Below, in pieces: positions 28,466-36,460 of a DNA stretch of 64,000 nt. The notes under the pieces are model-generated. The model made no database searches. It saw only the letters and a program-made list of their open reading frames with translations, and was not told where the DNA came from. Source of the stretch: Planococcus salinarum (lineage in GTDB: Bacteria; Bacillota; Bacilli; Bacillales_A; Planococcaceae); NCBI RefSeq assembly GCF_007004625.1, contig NZ_VIFV01000012.1, positions 1 through 64,000 on the forward strand. The letters are read 5' to 3'. Numbering within the stretch: position 1 is the first letter of the stretch; each line of letters begins with the position of its first letter. Position numbers and translations under genes: made by a program.

Positions 28466-28552
28466 CCACTGGGGGAGCCGGTTACCGGCTGAGACGAGCA
28501 TTGCTCGGACCCTTAGAACCTGATCTGGATCATACCAGCGGAGGGAAGTGGG
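28466..28552 (+). promoter_or_regulatory. TPP (THI-box) riboswitch
   Basis: The conserved segments are all present: GGGGGAGCC, GGCTGAGA, GACCCTT, GAACCTGATCTGG and the closing CATACCAGCGGAGGGAAGTG. It lies upstream of tenA and is followed by a terminator hairpin, so thiamine pyrophosphate should switch off the salvage operon by early termination. Confidence 0.96.
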
Positions 28553-28592
28553 CGAGCGTATGCCGGATTTCTCCATCTTTTTGCATATTATT

Positions 28593-28625
28593 GCCGCTTT
28601 CCTTTACTGGAAAGCGGCTTTTTAT
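28593..28625 (+). terminator. Riboswitch-controlled terminator
   Basis: GCCGCTTTCC pairs with GGAAAGCGGC, then TTTTT. It lies 41 bases after the TPP aptamer and 25 bases before tenA, the expected expression platform. Confidence 0.9.
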
Positions 28626-28649
28626 TTTGCCTGAAAGGGGCTGGAGAAG

Positions 28650-29333
28650 ATGAAATTTACACAGGAAGTGCGGTTGGAATGCGATGGATTGTGGCAGGCG
28701 AGTTTTGATCATCCGTTTGTGAAAGGGATTGCGGACGGCAGTTTGCCGGTGGAGGTATTCCGCTATTACGTTATGCAGGATGCTTATTATCTGACGAATT
28801 TTGCGAAGATGCAGGCGATCGGTGCACTCAAAGCGCCGGATCTTGCCACGACGAAAAGCTTTGCCCATCACTCGGAACAGACGTGCGCAGCGGAGATGGC
28901 GCTTCATGAATCATTTATGGGCATGCTCGGGGTGACGGATGAAGATTGGAAGCAATTCGAACCGTCGCCGAGTGCCTATGCCTACGTGTCGCATATGTAC
29001 CGCGCGATGGAAGGGGATCTGGCGGATGTGCTGGCGACAATTCTGCCTTGCTACTGGCTTTATTATGAAATTGGAGAGAACTTGAAAGATGCCGAGCCGG
29101 GACATCCGATTTATGACCGGTGGATTGAGACTTACGGTTCGGAATGGTTTGGCGAATTGGTGCAGGAGCAGATCGGGCGGATGGACCGGTTGGCGGAAGG
29201 GCTGTCGGCGGAGCGGCGGCAGGAATTGAAGGACCGTTTCCGCCGCAGCAGTTATTACGAATGGAATTTCTGGCAGCAGGCCTGGACGATGGAAACGTGG
29301 GAATTGCCGGCGCAAGTAAAGGCAGGTGTCTGA
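28650..29333 (+). CDS. tenA: Aminopyrimidine aminohydrolase / thiaminase II
   Basis: A 227-residue TenA protein. It hydrolyses base-degraded thiamine (aminomethyl-HMP) to the HMP used by thiD, so it salvages the pyrimidine half. DHPFVKGIADGSLPVEVFRY, YVMQDAYYLTNFAKM, the catalytic-Cys region LPCYWLYYEIG and YEWNFWQQAW are TenA signatures. GGGGCTGGAGAAG lies before the ATG. First gene after the TPP riboswitch; overlaps thiM if thiM starts at its first GTG. Confidence 0.95.
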   Translation: MKFTQEVRLECDGLWQASFDHPFVKGIADGSLPVEVFRYYVMQDAYYLTNFAKMQAIGALKAPDLATTKSFAHHSEQTCAAEMALHESFMGMLGVTDEDWKQFEPSPSAYAYVSHMYRAMEGDLADVLATILPCYWLYYEIGENLKDAEPGHPIYDRWIETYGSEWFGELVQEQIGRMDRLAEGLSAERRQELKDRFRRSSYYEWNFWQQAWTMETWELPAQVKAGV

Positions 29334-30147
29334 TGTGATCAATAAAATCAGAAACGAAAATCCAATCATCCATTGCATCACCAATCACGTCGTATCGAAT
29401 TTTCAGGCGAACGGCCTCTTGGCAATCGGGGCTTCACCAATCATGGGCGAGGCGAAAGAGGAAGTGGAAGAACTGGCCGCTATTTCGCGCGCCCTGTCAT
29501 TGAATATTGGAACCTTGAATAAAGACACGCTCGACAGCATGATGCTCGCCGGGAAAAGCGCGAATAAACAAAGGATCCCGGTGATTCTGGATCCGGTGGG
29601 AGCAGGAGCGACCGCTTTTCGGAAAGAAGCCATCCAGAGAATTTTAACGGAAATCGATATCAGTGTGCTGCGCTGCAACGCCGGTGAACTGGCTGCAATC
29701 GGCGGTGTGGAATGGGCGTCCAAAGGAGTCGATGCCGGTGAAGGCAATATCGACCTGGAGACACTGGCAACCCGGGTGGCAAAAGAATACAACCTGGTGG
29801 TGGCCGTGACAGGCGAGACCGATATCGTGGCCGACGGCTCGCGGGTGGAGAAGATTACAGGCGGCGACCGGATGATGGGCTCGGTAACCGGCATGGGCTG
29901 CCTGCTCAGTGCTGTGACTGCCGCTTTTACAGCAGTAAGTCCTGCCGATCCAACAGCTGCGGCAATTGAAGCTCTAAAATTTTACGGTGCGGCCGGTGAA
30001 AAGGCTGCTGCAAGTTCGAATGGACCTGGCAGTTTCCGTGAGAAGTTTTTGGATATGCTATACGGCCGGAAGATTGAAGAAAACAGCTTCGGTTTTGAAA
30101 AAGAGGAAGGAGTGGATGTACTGTGGCAGCGATCAAGCAGGTATTGA
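29326..30147 (+). CDS. thiM: Hydroxyethylthiazole kinase
   Basis: A 273-residue kinase that phosphorylates hydroxyethylthiazole (THZ) from [23 protein letters not shown], the Gly-rich [14 protein letters not shown] and the phosphate-binding [17 protein letters not shown] are diagnostic. Translation starts at GTG 29326 or GTG 29335; AGGTG just before the second makes it equally possible. The C-terminus extends about 20 residues past the usual end and overlaps thiD by 25 bases. Acts in thiazole salvage together with thiW and thiE. Confidence 0.94.
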   Translation: MSDVINKIRNENPIIHCITNHVVSNFQANGLLAIGASPIMGEAKEEVEELAAISRALSLNIGTLNKDTLDSMMLAGKSANKQRIPVILDPVGAGATAFRKEAIQRILTEIDISVLRCNAGELAAIGGVEWASKGVDAGEGNIDLETLATRVAKEYNLVVAVTGETDIVADGSRVEKITGGDRMMGSVTGMGCLLSAVTAAFTAVSPADPTAAAIEALKFYGAAGEKAAASSNGPGSFREKFLDMLYGRKIEENSFGFEKEEGVDVLWQRSSRY

Positions 30148-30956
30148 CGATTGCAGGTTCGGATTCCGGCGGCGGAGCGGGCATACAGGCGGATATCAAA
30201 ACTTTCCAGGAGCTCGGCGTTTTCGGGACATCGGCCATCACAGCAATAACCGCGCAGAATACATGCGGCGTGCACGGGGTCTATCCCATGCCTGCCGGCG
30301 CGGTGAGAGCACAGATCGATGCAATCGGAGCGGATTTTAAAATTGCCGCTGTGAAAACGGGGATGCTCTTCGACGCTGACATCATCGCTGAAACGGCAGC
30401 GGGAATCGAACGGCACGGCTGGCGTAATCTCGTCGTGGATCCGGTGATGATCGCAAAAGGCGGCGCAACGTTGCTGCAGGAAGATGCACTCGAGGCAATG
30501 CGGGCATTGTTATTGCCGTTGGCGGCAGTCATCACGCCGAATATACCGGAAGCGGAAATGCTGAGCGGCATGAAAATCCATGATGCAGCAGACAGGAAAG
30601 GAGCGGCGGAACAGATTCTCGCTTTTGGTGCGAAAGCCGTCGTCATCAAAGGGGGACATGCAAATGATCCGCACACCGCAGAAGATTATTGTCTCCAGCA
30701 GAACGGCGAATCATTCGTGCTGCGCTCTGCGCGCATCCACACGCCACAGACCCACGGCACAGGCTGTACATTTTCCGCCGCTTTAACTGCCGAGTTGGCT
30801 AAAGGGCAAACATTCCAGGAAGCGTTGGTGACGGCAAAACGGTTTATCCAGGCGGCCCTTACGCATCAATTGCATATCGGTGCAGGGCACGGCCCGACAA
30901 ACCACGCCGCTTTCCGCCAATTTGCAGCGGAAGGGGATGTGCAATTTGTTCAATAA
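30123..30956 (+). CDS. thiD: HMP/HMP-phosphate kinase
   Basis: A 277-residue bifunctional kinase that makes HMP-pyrophosphate from HMP. The N-terminal [34 protein letters not shown] and [16 protein letters not shown] are the family's substrate and anion-hole motifs. It starts with GTG inside the end of thiM and its end overlaps thiE, so the operon is tightly packed and translationally coupled. Confidence 0.95.
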   Translation: MAAIKQVLTIAGSDSGGGAGIQADIKTFQELGVFGTSAITAITAQNTCGVHGVYPMPAGAVRAQIDAIGADFKIAAVKTGMLFDADIIAETAAGIERHGWRNLVVDPVMIAKGGATLLQEDALEAMRALLLPLAAVITPNIPEAEMLSGMKIHDAADRKGAAEQILAFGAKAVVIKGGHANDPHTAEDYCLQQNGESFVLRSARIHTPQTHGTGCTFSAALTAELAKGQTFQEALVTAKRFIQAALTHQLHIGAGHGPTNHAAFRQFAAEGDVQFVQ

Positions 30957-31590
30957 ACCTTCTGTTTATTTCATCATGGGAACGCAGAATGCTTCAGGAA
31001 AAGACCCTTTATCGGTATTGGAAGAAGCGTTAAAAGGAGGCATAAGCCATTTCCAGCTGCGTGAAAAAGGAACGGGAGCTTTGCGGGGGCAAGAGTTGTT
31101 GGAGTTCGCCGAAAGCTGCCGGGATTTATGCGCCATTTACAAAGTTCTATTCCTGATCAATGATGACGTCGAACTGGCGTTAGCAGTCGATGCTGACGGT
31201 ATTCATATCGGCCAGGAAGATATGGATTGCGGGCAGGCGCGGGAGTTGATGGGCAAGGAAAAAATGCTGGGCGTCTCCGTACATTCACTCGAAGAAGCAA
31301 AGATTGCCATCGATGCGGGAGCAGATTATCTCGGAATGGGTCCTGTTTACGGCACGCGGTCGAAAGCGGATGCCAAACAGCCGGCAGGTACGATTGGCAT
31401 AAAAGAGGTCACCAGCCATTTTCCGGATATACCCGTCTACGGCATCGGCGGCATCTCGCCGCAAAATGCCCCAGCTGTCTGGGAGGCGGGAGCTTGTGGT
31501 GTTGCAGTCATCTCAGCACTTTCGGATGCTGGAGATATCGGTATGCAAATCGCTCATTTCAAAAATTCATATAAAGGAGTATTGATATGA
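30937..31590 (+). CDS. thiE: Thiamine-phosphate synthase
   Basis: A 217-residue TIM-barrel enzyme that joins HMP-PP and THZ-P to thiamine phosphate. GGISHFQLREKGTGAL, LLINDDVELALAVDADGIHIGQED, LGVSVHSLEEA, GADYLGMGPVYGTRSKAD and YGIGGISPQNA are the usual motifs. The ATG at 30937 sits right on AAGGGG; a TTG at 30946 has better spacing, so the true product may be three residues shorter. It overlaps thiD by 20 bases and thiW by four. Confidence 0.95.
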   Translation: MCNLFNKPSVYFIMGTQNASGKDPLSVLEEALKGGISHFQLREKGTGALRGQELLEFAESCRDLCAIYKVLFLINDDVELALAVDADGIHIGQEDMDCGQARELMGKEKMLGVSVHSLEEAKIAIDAGADYLGMGPVYGTRSKADAKQPAGTIGIKEVTSHFPDIPVYGIGGISPQNAPAVWEAGACGVAVISALSDAGDIGMQIAHFKNSYKGVLI

Positions 31591-32075
31591 AAACAAAAAA
31601 GCTTGTTGTAATGTCAATGTTTGTGGCACTGGCAGTCGCGGGTTCGGCATTTGTGTCGTTTCCGGCAGGAGTAGCAAGAGCCTATCCAATTCAGCACGCC
31701 ATTAATGTTATAGCAGCTGTGCTTTTCGGGCCGGTCCCTGCCGTGACGATCGCCTTTGTGACAGGCGTGGTGCGGGTATTGACAGGCACCGGCTCGCTGT
31801 TGGCATTTCCGGGAGGGATGATCGGCGCATTGCTTGCTGGCGTACTCTATAAAATGTCCGGCCGCATCGGTTTTGCGGCCGTGGGCGAAATCATCGGCAC
31901 CGGAATTCTCGCATCACTCATTGCGGTGCCGTATGCCAAACTGTTGATGGGCACCGAAACCGCAGCGCTATTCTTCATGCCGCCGTTTCTTGTATCGAGT
32001 ATCAGCGGCGCAATTCTGGGTGTGGTACTGGTTTACAGATTGGAGAAAACCAAAGCCAAGGATTTGTTGTATTGA
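31587..32075 (+). CDS. thiW: ECF S component ThiW, thiazole uptake
   Basis: A 162-residue membrane protein with about five to six spans and the ThiW signatures FVSFPAGVARAYPIQHAINV and GPVPAVTIAFVTGVVRVLTG. ThiW is the predicted hydroxyethylthiazole-specific S component, supplying thiM. It overlaps the thiE stop (ATGA) and ends the TPP-controlled operon before a strong terminator. Confidence 0.94.
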   Translation: MKTKKLVVMSMFVALAVAGSAFVSFPAGVARAYPIQHAINVIAAVLFGPVPAVTIAFVTGVVRVLTGTGSLLAFPGGMIGALLAGVLYKMSGRIGFAAVGEIIGTGILASLIAVPYAKLLMGTETAALFFMPPFLVSSISGAILGVVLVYRLEKTKAKDLLY

Positions 32076-32097
32076 TAGAGATGGATAAACTGATTAG

Positions 32098-32131
32098 CCG
32101 GCGGGACCTTCCCAGGTCCCGCCGGTTTTTT
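32098..32131 (+). terminator. Terminator of the thi operon
   Basis: CCGGCGGGACCT pairs with AGGTCCCGCCGG (loop TCCC), then six T residues. Confidence 0.95.
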
Positions 32132-32293
32132 ATTGTAATGAAAAGGTGAATTTAAAACGGATAGAATCGGGTAAATAGAGGGCAAAGGGATACATTTTAA
32201 GGTAAATAAAAGAATTCTCTTATATAGACCGCTTCGGTGCTATAGCTAAACCAATTTGAGAGACCAACCATCACGAAAGAGGTGAAGAGAACG

Positions 32294-34012
32294 ATGGATT
32301 TGCAGAAAATCATTCACAATCAAAAAGCGCATAAGCAGGTTTCGCAGGATGAAACGGCCGCCGCAAAATACGGCATGGCGGCGAGTGCCATAAAAGAAGC
32401 GACGGAAATCGGGGAGCAGGTACTTGAAGATGGCGGCAATGCGATCGATGCCATTATCGCTATCCAATTTGCGCTGTCCGTAGTCGAAGGGATGAACACG
32501 GGTATCGCAGCGGGCGGTTTCCTGATTTATTATGACAATGATAGCAGGAAAACAGTCGTCATCGACGGCCACAGCCAGGCGCCTGCTGAGGTGACGCCGG
32601 AACTTTTTGTCAATGAAGAGGGTGAAGCGGTTCCTTTCGATGAACGTTCCACTAGTGCCATGGCGGCTGGCGTGCCGGGTATTATGAAGATGATGGGCGA
32701 AGCGCATGGAAGGTATGGAACGATGCCGCTGGAACGGCTGGTGGACCCCGCCATCGAGCTGGCTGAAAATGAATACGAGGTCAATTCGTTGTGGGAAAGA
32801 ACGATTGAGCAGTTCAAAGACAGGATGGGTGAAGAGACGAAGAAAGTCTTCGTGCCAAACGGCAAGCCATTGAAAGAAGGAGACCGAATTCGTCAGCCTG
32901 ATTTGGCGAAAACCTTGAAAATCATAAAAGAGCAGGGCTTTGATTCCGTTTATGAAGGCACAATTGCGGATGTCATTCTTGAAACGATTAAAAGCCATGG
33001 CGGCCTGATGACAAAAGAAGATATGCAGAATTATAAAGTGGCTGTGCGAGAGCCGCTTTGGAGTACGTACAAAGAACTTGATCTTGCCTTTCCGCCGCCT
33101 CCGAATGTCGGAGGGTTCACCATTGCCCAAATGCTGAAAATACTGGAGCCGTTTGAAATCGAAAAATACCCTCCCCATTCCTGGCAAAAATATCATCTTT
33201 TAGGGGAAGCTATGCGGCTGACTTTGGCGGACAAAGAAGCGTTTATGGGGGATCCGGAATTTATTGACATCCCGATGAAAGGGCTTTTCCATCCGAGATA
33301 TATAGAAGCACGCAGAAACCGGATCCGTTTTGATGAACGCTTAAAAAGAGTGAAAGAAGGAAACCCGTGGGGTTATGAAGAGAAAGATTCCACCAATAAG
33401 TTGCACGGCGTGCACTCGGAGGAAGGCATGGAAACGACGCATTTTACAGCAGTTGACCGCTGGGGGAATATAGCGGCCTGCACCTCGTCGATTGAACGGA
33501 TTTTCGGTTCAGGCATTATGGTGCCGGGCTACGGATTTCTATTGAACAATGATTTGACCGATTTTAATCCGGAACCTGGAACGAAAAATGAACCGAATGC
33601 GAAAAAATACGCCATCAGTTCCAAAGCGCCGACCATTGTTTTCCATGATGGCAAGCCGTTCTTTACGCTCGGTTCGCCTGGTGCGACAACGATTGTGGCA
33701 TCCGTTCTTCAGGTGTTTTTGAATGTCGTTGACTACAAAATGGATTTGAAGGAAGCAATCCAGGAACCGAGAATTTACATTACGCCGGATTTGAAAATCC
33801 AATGGGAAGATGGCATTAATGACGAAGCGATGGAAAAATTGGCGGAACTCGGTTATGAGCTGGACAGAAGCTTTAAAGAAGTGACGGCCGATACCCGTCT
33901 GGGCGATGTGCAGGCTATTTTGATCGATCCGGAAACAGGGTATACGTATGGAGCAGCTGATTCACCCCGTCCGGGAGAAGCGGCGGGACCGGATGAGCCG
34001 CCGAAAGAGTGA
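32294..34012 (+). CDS. ggt: Gamma-glutamyltransferase
   Basis: A 572-residue Ntn-hydrolase that transfers or hydrolyses gamma-glutamyl groups, for example from glutathione or poly-glutamate. The precursor cuts itself before Thr381 (METTHFTAVD). The large subunit has GGNAIDAIIAIQFALSVVEG and SAMAAGVPGIM; the small subunit has LGSPGATTI, the oxyanion loop, and NDLTDF. The ATG at 32294 follows AGAGGTG. Unlike the secreted Bacillus Ggt, no signal peptide is visible (the start is MDLQKIIHNQKAHKQ), so it is probably cytoplasmic. Monocistronic. Confidence 0.93.
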   Translation: MDLQKIIHNQKAHKQVSQDETAAAKYGMAASAIKEATEIGEQVLEDGGNAIDAIIAIQFALSVVEGMNTGIAAGGFLIYYDNDSRKTVVIDGHSQAPAEVTPELFVNEEGEAVPFDERSTSAMAAGVPGIMKMMGEAHGRYGTMPLERLVDPAIELAENEYEVNSLWERTIEQFKDRMGEETKKVFVPNGKPLKEGDRIRQPDLAKTLKIIKEQGFDSVYEGTIADVILETIKSHGGLMTKEDMQNYKVAVREPLWSTYKELDLAFPPPPNVGGFTIAQMLKILEPFEIEKYPPHSWQKYHLLGEAMRLTLADKEAFMGDPEFIDIPMKGLFHPRYIEARRNRIRFDERLKRVKEGNPWGYEEKDSTNKLHGVHSEEGMETTHFTAVDRWGNIAACTSSIERIFGSGIMVPGYGFLLNNDLTDFNPEPGTKNEPNAKKYAISSKAPTIVFHDGKPFFTLGSPGATTIVASVLQVFLNVVDYKMDLKEAIQEPRIYITPDLKIQWEDGINDEAMEKLAELGYELDRSFKEVTADTRLGDVQAILIDPETGYTYGAADSPRPGEAAGPDEPPKE

Positions 34013-34034
34013 TTTTTAGATTAGAGTATGGAAA

Positions 34035-34066
34035 GGCCTGTGAACTGTTGGTTCACAGGTCTTTTT
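34035..34066 (+). terminator. Terminator of ggt
   Basis: CCTGTGAAC pairs with GTTCACAGG around a 5-base loop, then TCTTTTT. Confidence 0.9.
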
Positions 34067-34109
34067 AGCATTGGGTTCAAACGTTACGGGCGTTCCCGCA
34101 AAACTGGAC

Positions 34110-34140
34110 CAAAAGAAAAGCCTGAGCGTTAAACGCTCAA
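34110..34140 (-). terminator. Terminator of the YfiH-like gene
   Basis: On the minus strand TTGAGCGT pairs with ACGCTCAG (loop TTA), then GCTTTTCTTTT; the hairpin overlaps the stop codon of the gene. Confidence 0.7.
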
Positions 34141-34898
34141 GCTCTTCTTACGATAAAGCCCATATGCCTTCCGCTCTTCTTGTCCGCACGATAGGAAAAC
34201 CCCTCGGGATTCATATACGTACAGGTGCGGTCGATGGAAATGTTTCCTGTGGGAATGCCTGCCAATTCGCATTGCTTTTTCACCACAAGCTGGTTATCGA
34301 TGTGGTATTTGCCAGTATCCGGATTTTGATACATAAACTCATCGGCATAGCCGAGCGCTTTGAATTTCAAATAGACGTCTTCATCAACCTCGAATTTTTC
34401 CTGGCTCAGCGCGGCCCCGATCTGCACATTAAAGTCTTCCGGATTGCAGGCTTCCTCATTTTTTAGATGCTCAAACAGTTTCAAAGAGACCTCCTTGACG
34501 GTGCCCTGCCATCCGGAATGGATGACGCCGATGAGCCCTTTCTTTTCGTTAGAAAACAGGACCGGCACACAATCTGCCGCAAATGTGCACAGCAGAATAT
34601 TCGGTTCATAGGTATAGAGGGCGTCGGTGTCATCAACCGCATTTTCGGTTGCGGTGGATCCCCGGCCTTTGTCTTCCGCGCCGACACGATATAAGTGTGC
34701 ACTGTGGGTCTGATTGGCGCACACGAAATCGGTCAGTCTCATTCTGAGTAAATCCGCCATTTTCCGCCGATTTTCCAGGATAAGCGAAGGCTCATCACAC
34801 GCATGCAGCGCCATGTTATTGAATTCGAATTCATCCGAGTCCTTCATCGTAATACCGGCAGTCAGCTTCGCCGAATTGACATATAATTTTGTTTTCAT
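34137..34898 (-). CDS. YfiH/LACC1-family purine nucleoside phosphorylase (former polyphenol oxidase)
   Basis: A 253-residue protein of the YfiH (DUF152) family. The metal-ligand set is H in NQTHS, C in FAADCVPVL and H in VIHSGWQGT. NEVKE-type loops and RTCTYMNPEGFSYR complete the active site. The family was called polyphenol oxidase, but tested members are purine nucleoside phosphorylases/adenosine deaminases. The ATG at 34898 follows AGGTGATGAT; the longer frame up to 35003 includes intergenic sequence. Single minus-strand gene with its own terminator. Confidence 0.9.
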   Translation of the reverse strand: MKTKLYVNSAKLTAGITMKDSDEFEFNNMALHACDEPSLILENRRKMADLLRMRLTDFVCANQTHSAHLYRVGAEDKGRGSTATENAVDDTDALYTYEPNILLCTFAADCVPVLFSNEKKGLIGVIHSGWQGTVKEVSLKLFEHLKNEEACNPEDFNVQIGAALSQEKFEVDEDVYLKFKALGYADEFMYQNPDTGKYHIDNQLVVKKQCELAGIPTGNISIDRTCTYMNPEGFSYRADKKSGRHMGFIVRRA

Positions 34899-34953
34899 AT
34901 CATCACCTGCTTCTACTATATAAGAGCTGGATTTCAATGTATAGAAAAACATA

Positions 34954-34986
34954 GGAAAAGGGAGGGCAGTCTGCCCTCCCTTTTCC
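34954..34986. terminator. Terminator of the KGG gene
   Basis: A 16-bp perfect stem (GGAAAAGGGAGGGCAG and its complement) with a 1-base loop in the listing, flanked by AT tracts. It lies between the two minus-strand genes, 17 bases past the KGG stop. Confidence 0.8.
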
Positions 34987-35003
34987 TGTTGCATAATAAG
35001 CAC

Positions 35004-35306
35004 TTACGAATTGTTTCCGCCGCTGTGGCTGTTTTTTCCGCCTTTGCGACCAGCTTCTTCGCGGCTCATTTTGCTGCCTCCGGAATTATTGCCTCCGGAG
35101 TTGTTGCCGCCACTATTGCTGTTTTCTCCGCCTTTTTGGCCAATATCTTCATAGAACTCTTTATCGTGGTTCTGAGAAGTGGCCTCTCCACCTTTTTCCC
35201 CAATATCTTCGTAGAATTCTTTTCCATGGCTGCTGGATGTGGCTTCTCCTCCAAGACGACCTGCCTCTTCGCGACTCATTTTGTTATCGTTGTTTTTGTC
35301 TGCCAT
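35004..35306 (-). CDS. KGG-repeat general stress protein (GsiB-like)
   Basis: A 100-residue, very hydrophilic protein with repeats: MSREEAGRLGG twice (near residues 10 and 80), HGKEFYEDIGEKGG and HDKEFYEDIGQKGG, and a Gly/Asn/Ser tract in between. This is the con-10/KGG pattern of GsiB, an unfolded, highly water-soluble stress protein. AAGGAGG lies before the ATG. A sigma-B-type promoter lies 45-70 bases upstream, as for gsiB in B. subtilis. Monocistronic. Confidence 0.9.
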   Translation of the reverse strand: MADKNNDNKMSREEAGRLGGEATSSSHGKEFYEDIGEKGGEATSQNHDKEFYEDIGQKGGENSNSGGNNSGGNNSGGSKMSREEAGRKGGKNSHSGGNNS

Positions 35307-35350
35307 TTCTAACTCCTCCTTAAAGTTTATTGGGTATTACATTAAGTGTC

Positions 35351-35375
35351 TTTCCCGGTTTTCAATCATTCAAAC
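35351..35375 (-). promoter_or_regulatory. Sigma-B-type promoter of the KGG stress gene
   Basis: On the minus strand GTTTGA (complement of 35370-35375), a 13-base spacer and GGGAAA (complement of 35351-35356) match the sigma-B consensus GTTTAA-N12-15-GGGWAT with one mismatch in each box. The position is right for the start at 35306. Confidence 0.65.
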
Positions 35376-35445
35376 ACTTTTCTTCTCTTTGTAATGTGCT
35401 TGTAATATTTCCCACCTTCTATCAAGTAATTAAGCTTTACAGCAA

Positions 35446-35471
35446 TAAAAAACCACCTGCAAAGCAGGCGG
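35446..35471 (-). terminator. Terminator of the DUF2294 gene
   Basis: On the minus strand CCGCCTGC pairs with GCAGGTGG (loop TTT), then six to seven T residues, eight bases past the stop. Confidence 0.9.
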
Positions 35472-35478
35472 GAGGAGA

Positions 35479-36186
35479 TTAATTGTGTATTTTCCTGACG
35501 GGTTCCAACATGAAGACAACATAGCCGATGTCATTGGAAAAATTCCAGTCCAGGAATATTTCGGTAATAGGGCAGCCTAATACTTTTTCCGGGTGTGCCT
35601 CGTAAAGCAGTCTGCGTTCCAGTGGTCTTTTTGCCAGCTTCAGAATTTCAGCATAGCCTTCAGCTATCAATTCCATCTCTATGCCAACCAGGATCTGGTT
35701 GCGTTTGACCAGCAACGCTCTGTCGTTCAGCCAATAGCTTTCTATCGATCCCGGTTTTTTCTCAGCTTTTTCACTGGCATTTGCCACTTTCGATTCGAAT
35801 GCTTCTTTATCGATAGTTTCCGGCCATTCAAAAGCCTCAAGTTGAACATCATCTGTCATGATGCCAATAAGCATGCCGGTTTCCGAATCAAGATTCCAGT
35901 CTGCATAAAATTCCTGGACATCCAGATTCGCGATGTTGCGCAGGTTTTCCTTGATTTCACCTTTTAACTCATCAATCAATAAATCTCTGGTTTCCAGCAC
36001 TCGCTTCGATTCCTTCTTTTTCAGCAGGACCGTTTCCATCGGTGCTAAGAAGCCGCGGAGATGGATGAGGATATACGGTTTTTTTATCGTGACATAAACG
36101 GACGTGGGCCCTTTTCCGAAATGGCTCCTCAGCAATGCTGAGATATATCCACTGATTTCGGACTGGATGGTCTTCTCTTTGGACAT
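35479..36186 (-). CDS. Tandem DUF2294-domain protein
   Basis: A 235-residue protein made of two DUF2294-type units. Unit 1 (~5-115): HFGKGPTSVYVTIKKPYILIHLRGFLAPME, then LIDELKGEIKENLRNIANLDVQEFYADWNLDSETGMLIGI. Unit 2 (~145-235): WLNDRALLVKRNQILVGIEMEL, then LLYEAHPEKVLGCPITEIFLDWNFSNDIGYVVFML. Most members have one ~120-residue unit, so this is a duplication and fusion. The domain has no known function. Cytoplasmic; single minus-strand gene. The ATG at 36186 follows AAGGGGG. Confidence 0.8.
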   Translation of the reverse strand: MSKEKTIQSEISGYISALLRSHFGKGPTSVYVTIKKPYILIHLRGFLAPMETVLLKKKESKRVLETRDLLIDELKGEIKENLRNIANLDVQEFYADWNLDSETGMLIGIMTDDVQLEAFEWPETIDKEAFESKVANASEKAEKKPGSIESYWLNDRALLVKRNQILVGIEMELIAEGYAEILKLAKRPLERRLLYEAHPEKVLGCPITEIFLDWNFSNDIGYVVFMLEPVRKIHN

Positions 36187-36460
36187 ATATGTTCCCCCTT
36201 TTGCTCTGAAGTATCCCTGGCCGAAATGGGAGACGAAATACCTTTGTCGATTTTTCTGGTTGTTTTAAGTATAGGGTGAATAACACAAAAATGCGAGGAT
36301 GCATCGGTATCGAGATAAATATGATAAATTTCTCTGTACCAGGGGATGGATACATCTGAAATTCATTAAAAATAATCGCTTAATATTAGTATATTATTCC
36401 TGGTGATACCTGATAAAATGAGAATAAAGAACATAAACCTTTAACGAAAGGGGGGAATTC

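Noticed and set aside
32246-33196. 316-codon minus-strand ORF within ggt
   Set aside because: Antisense to conserved ggt and without a start signal.
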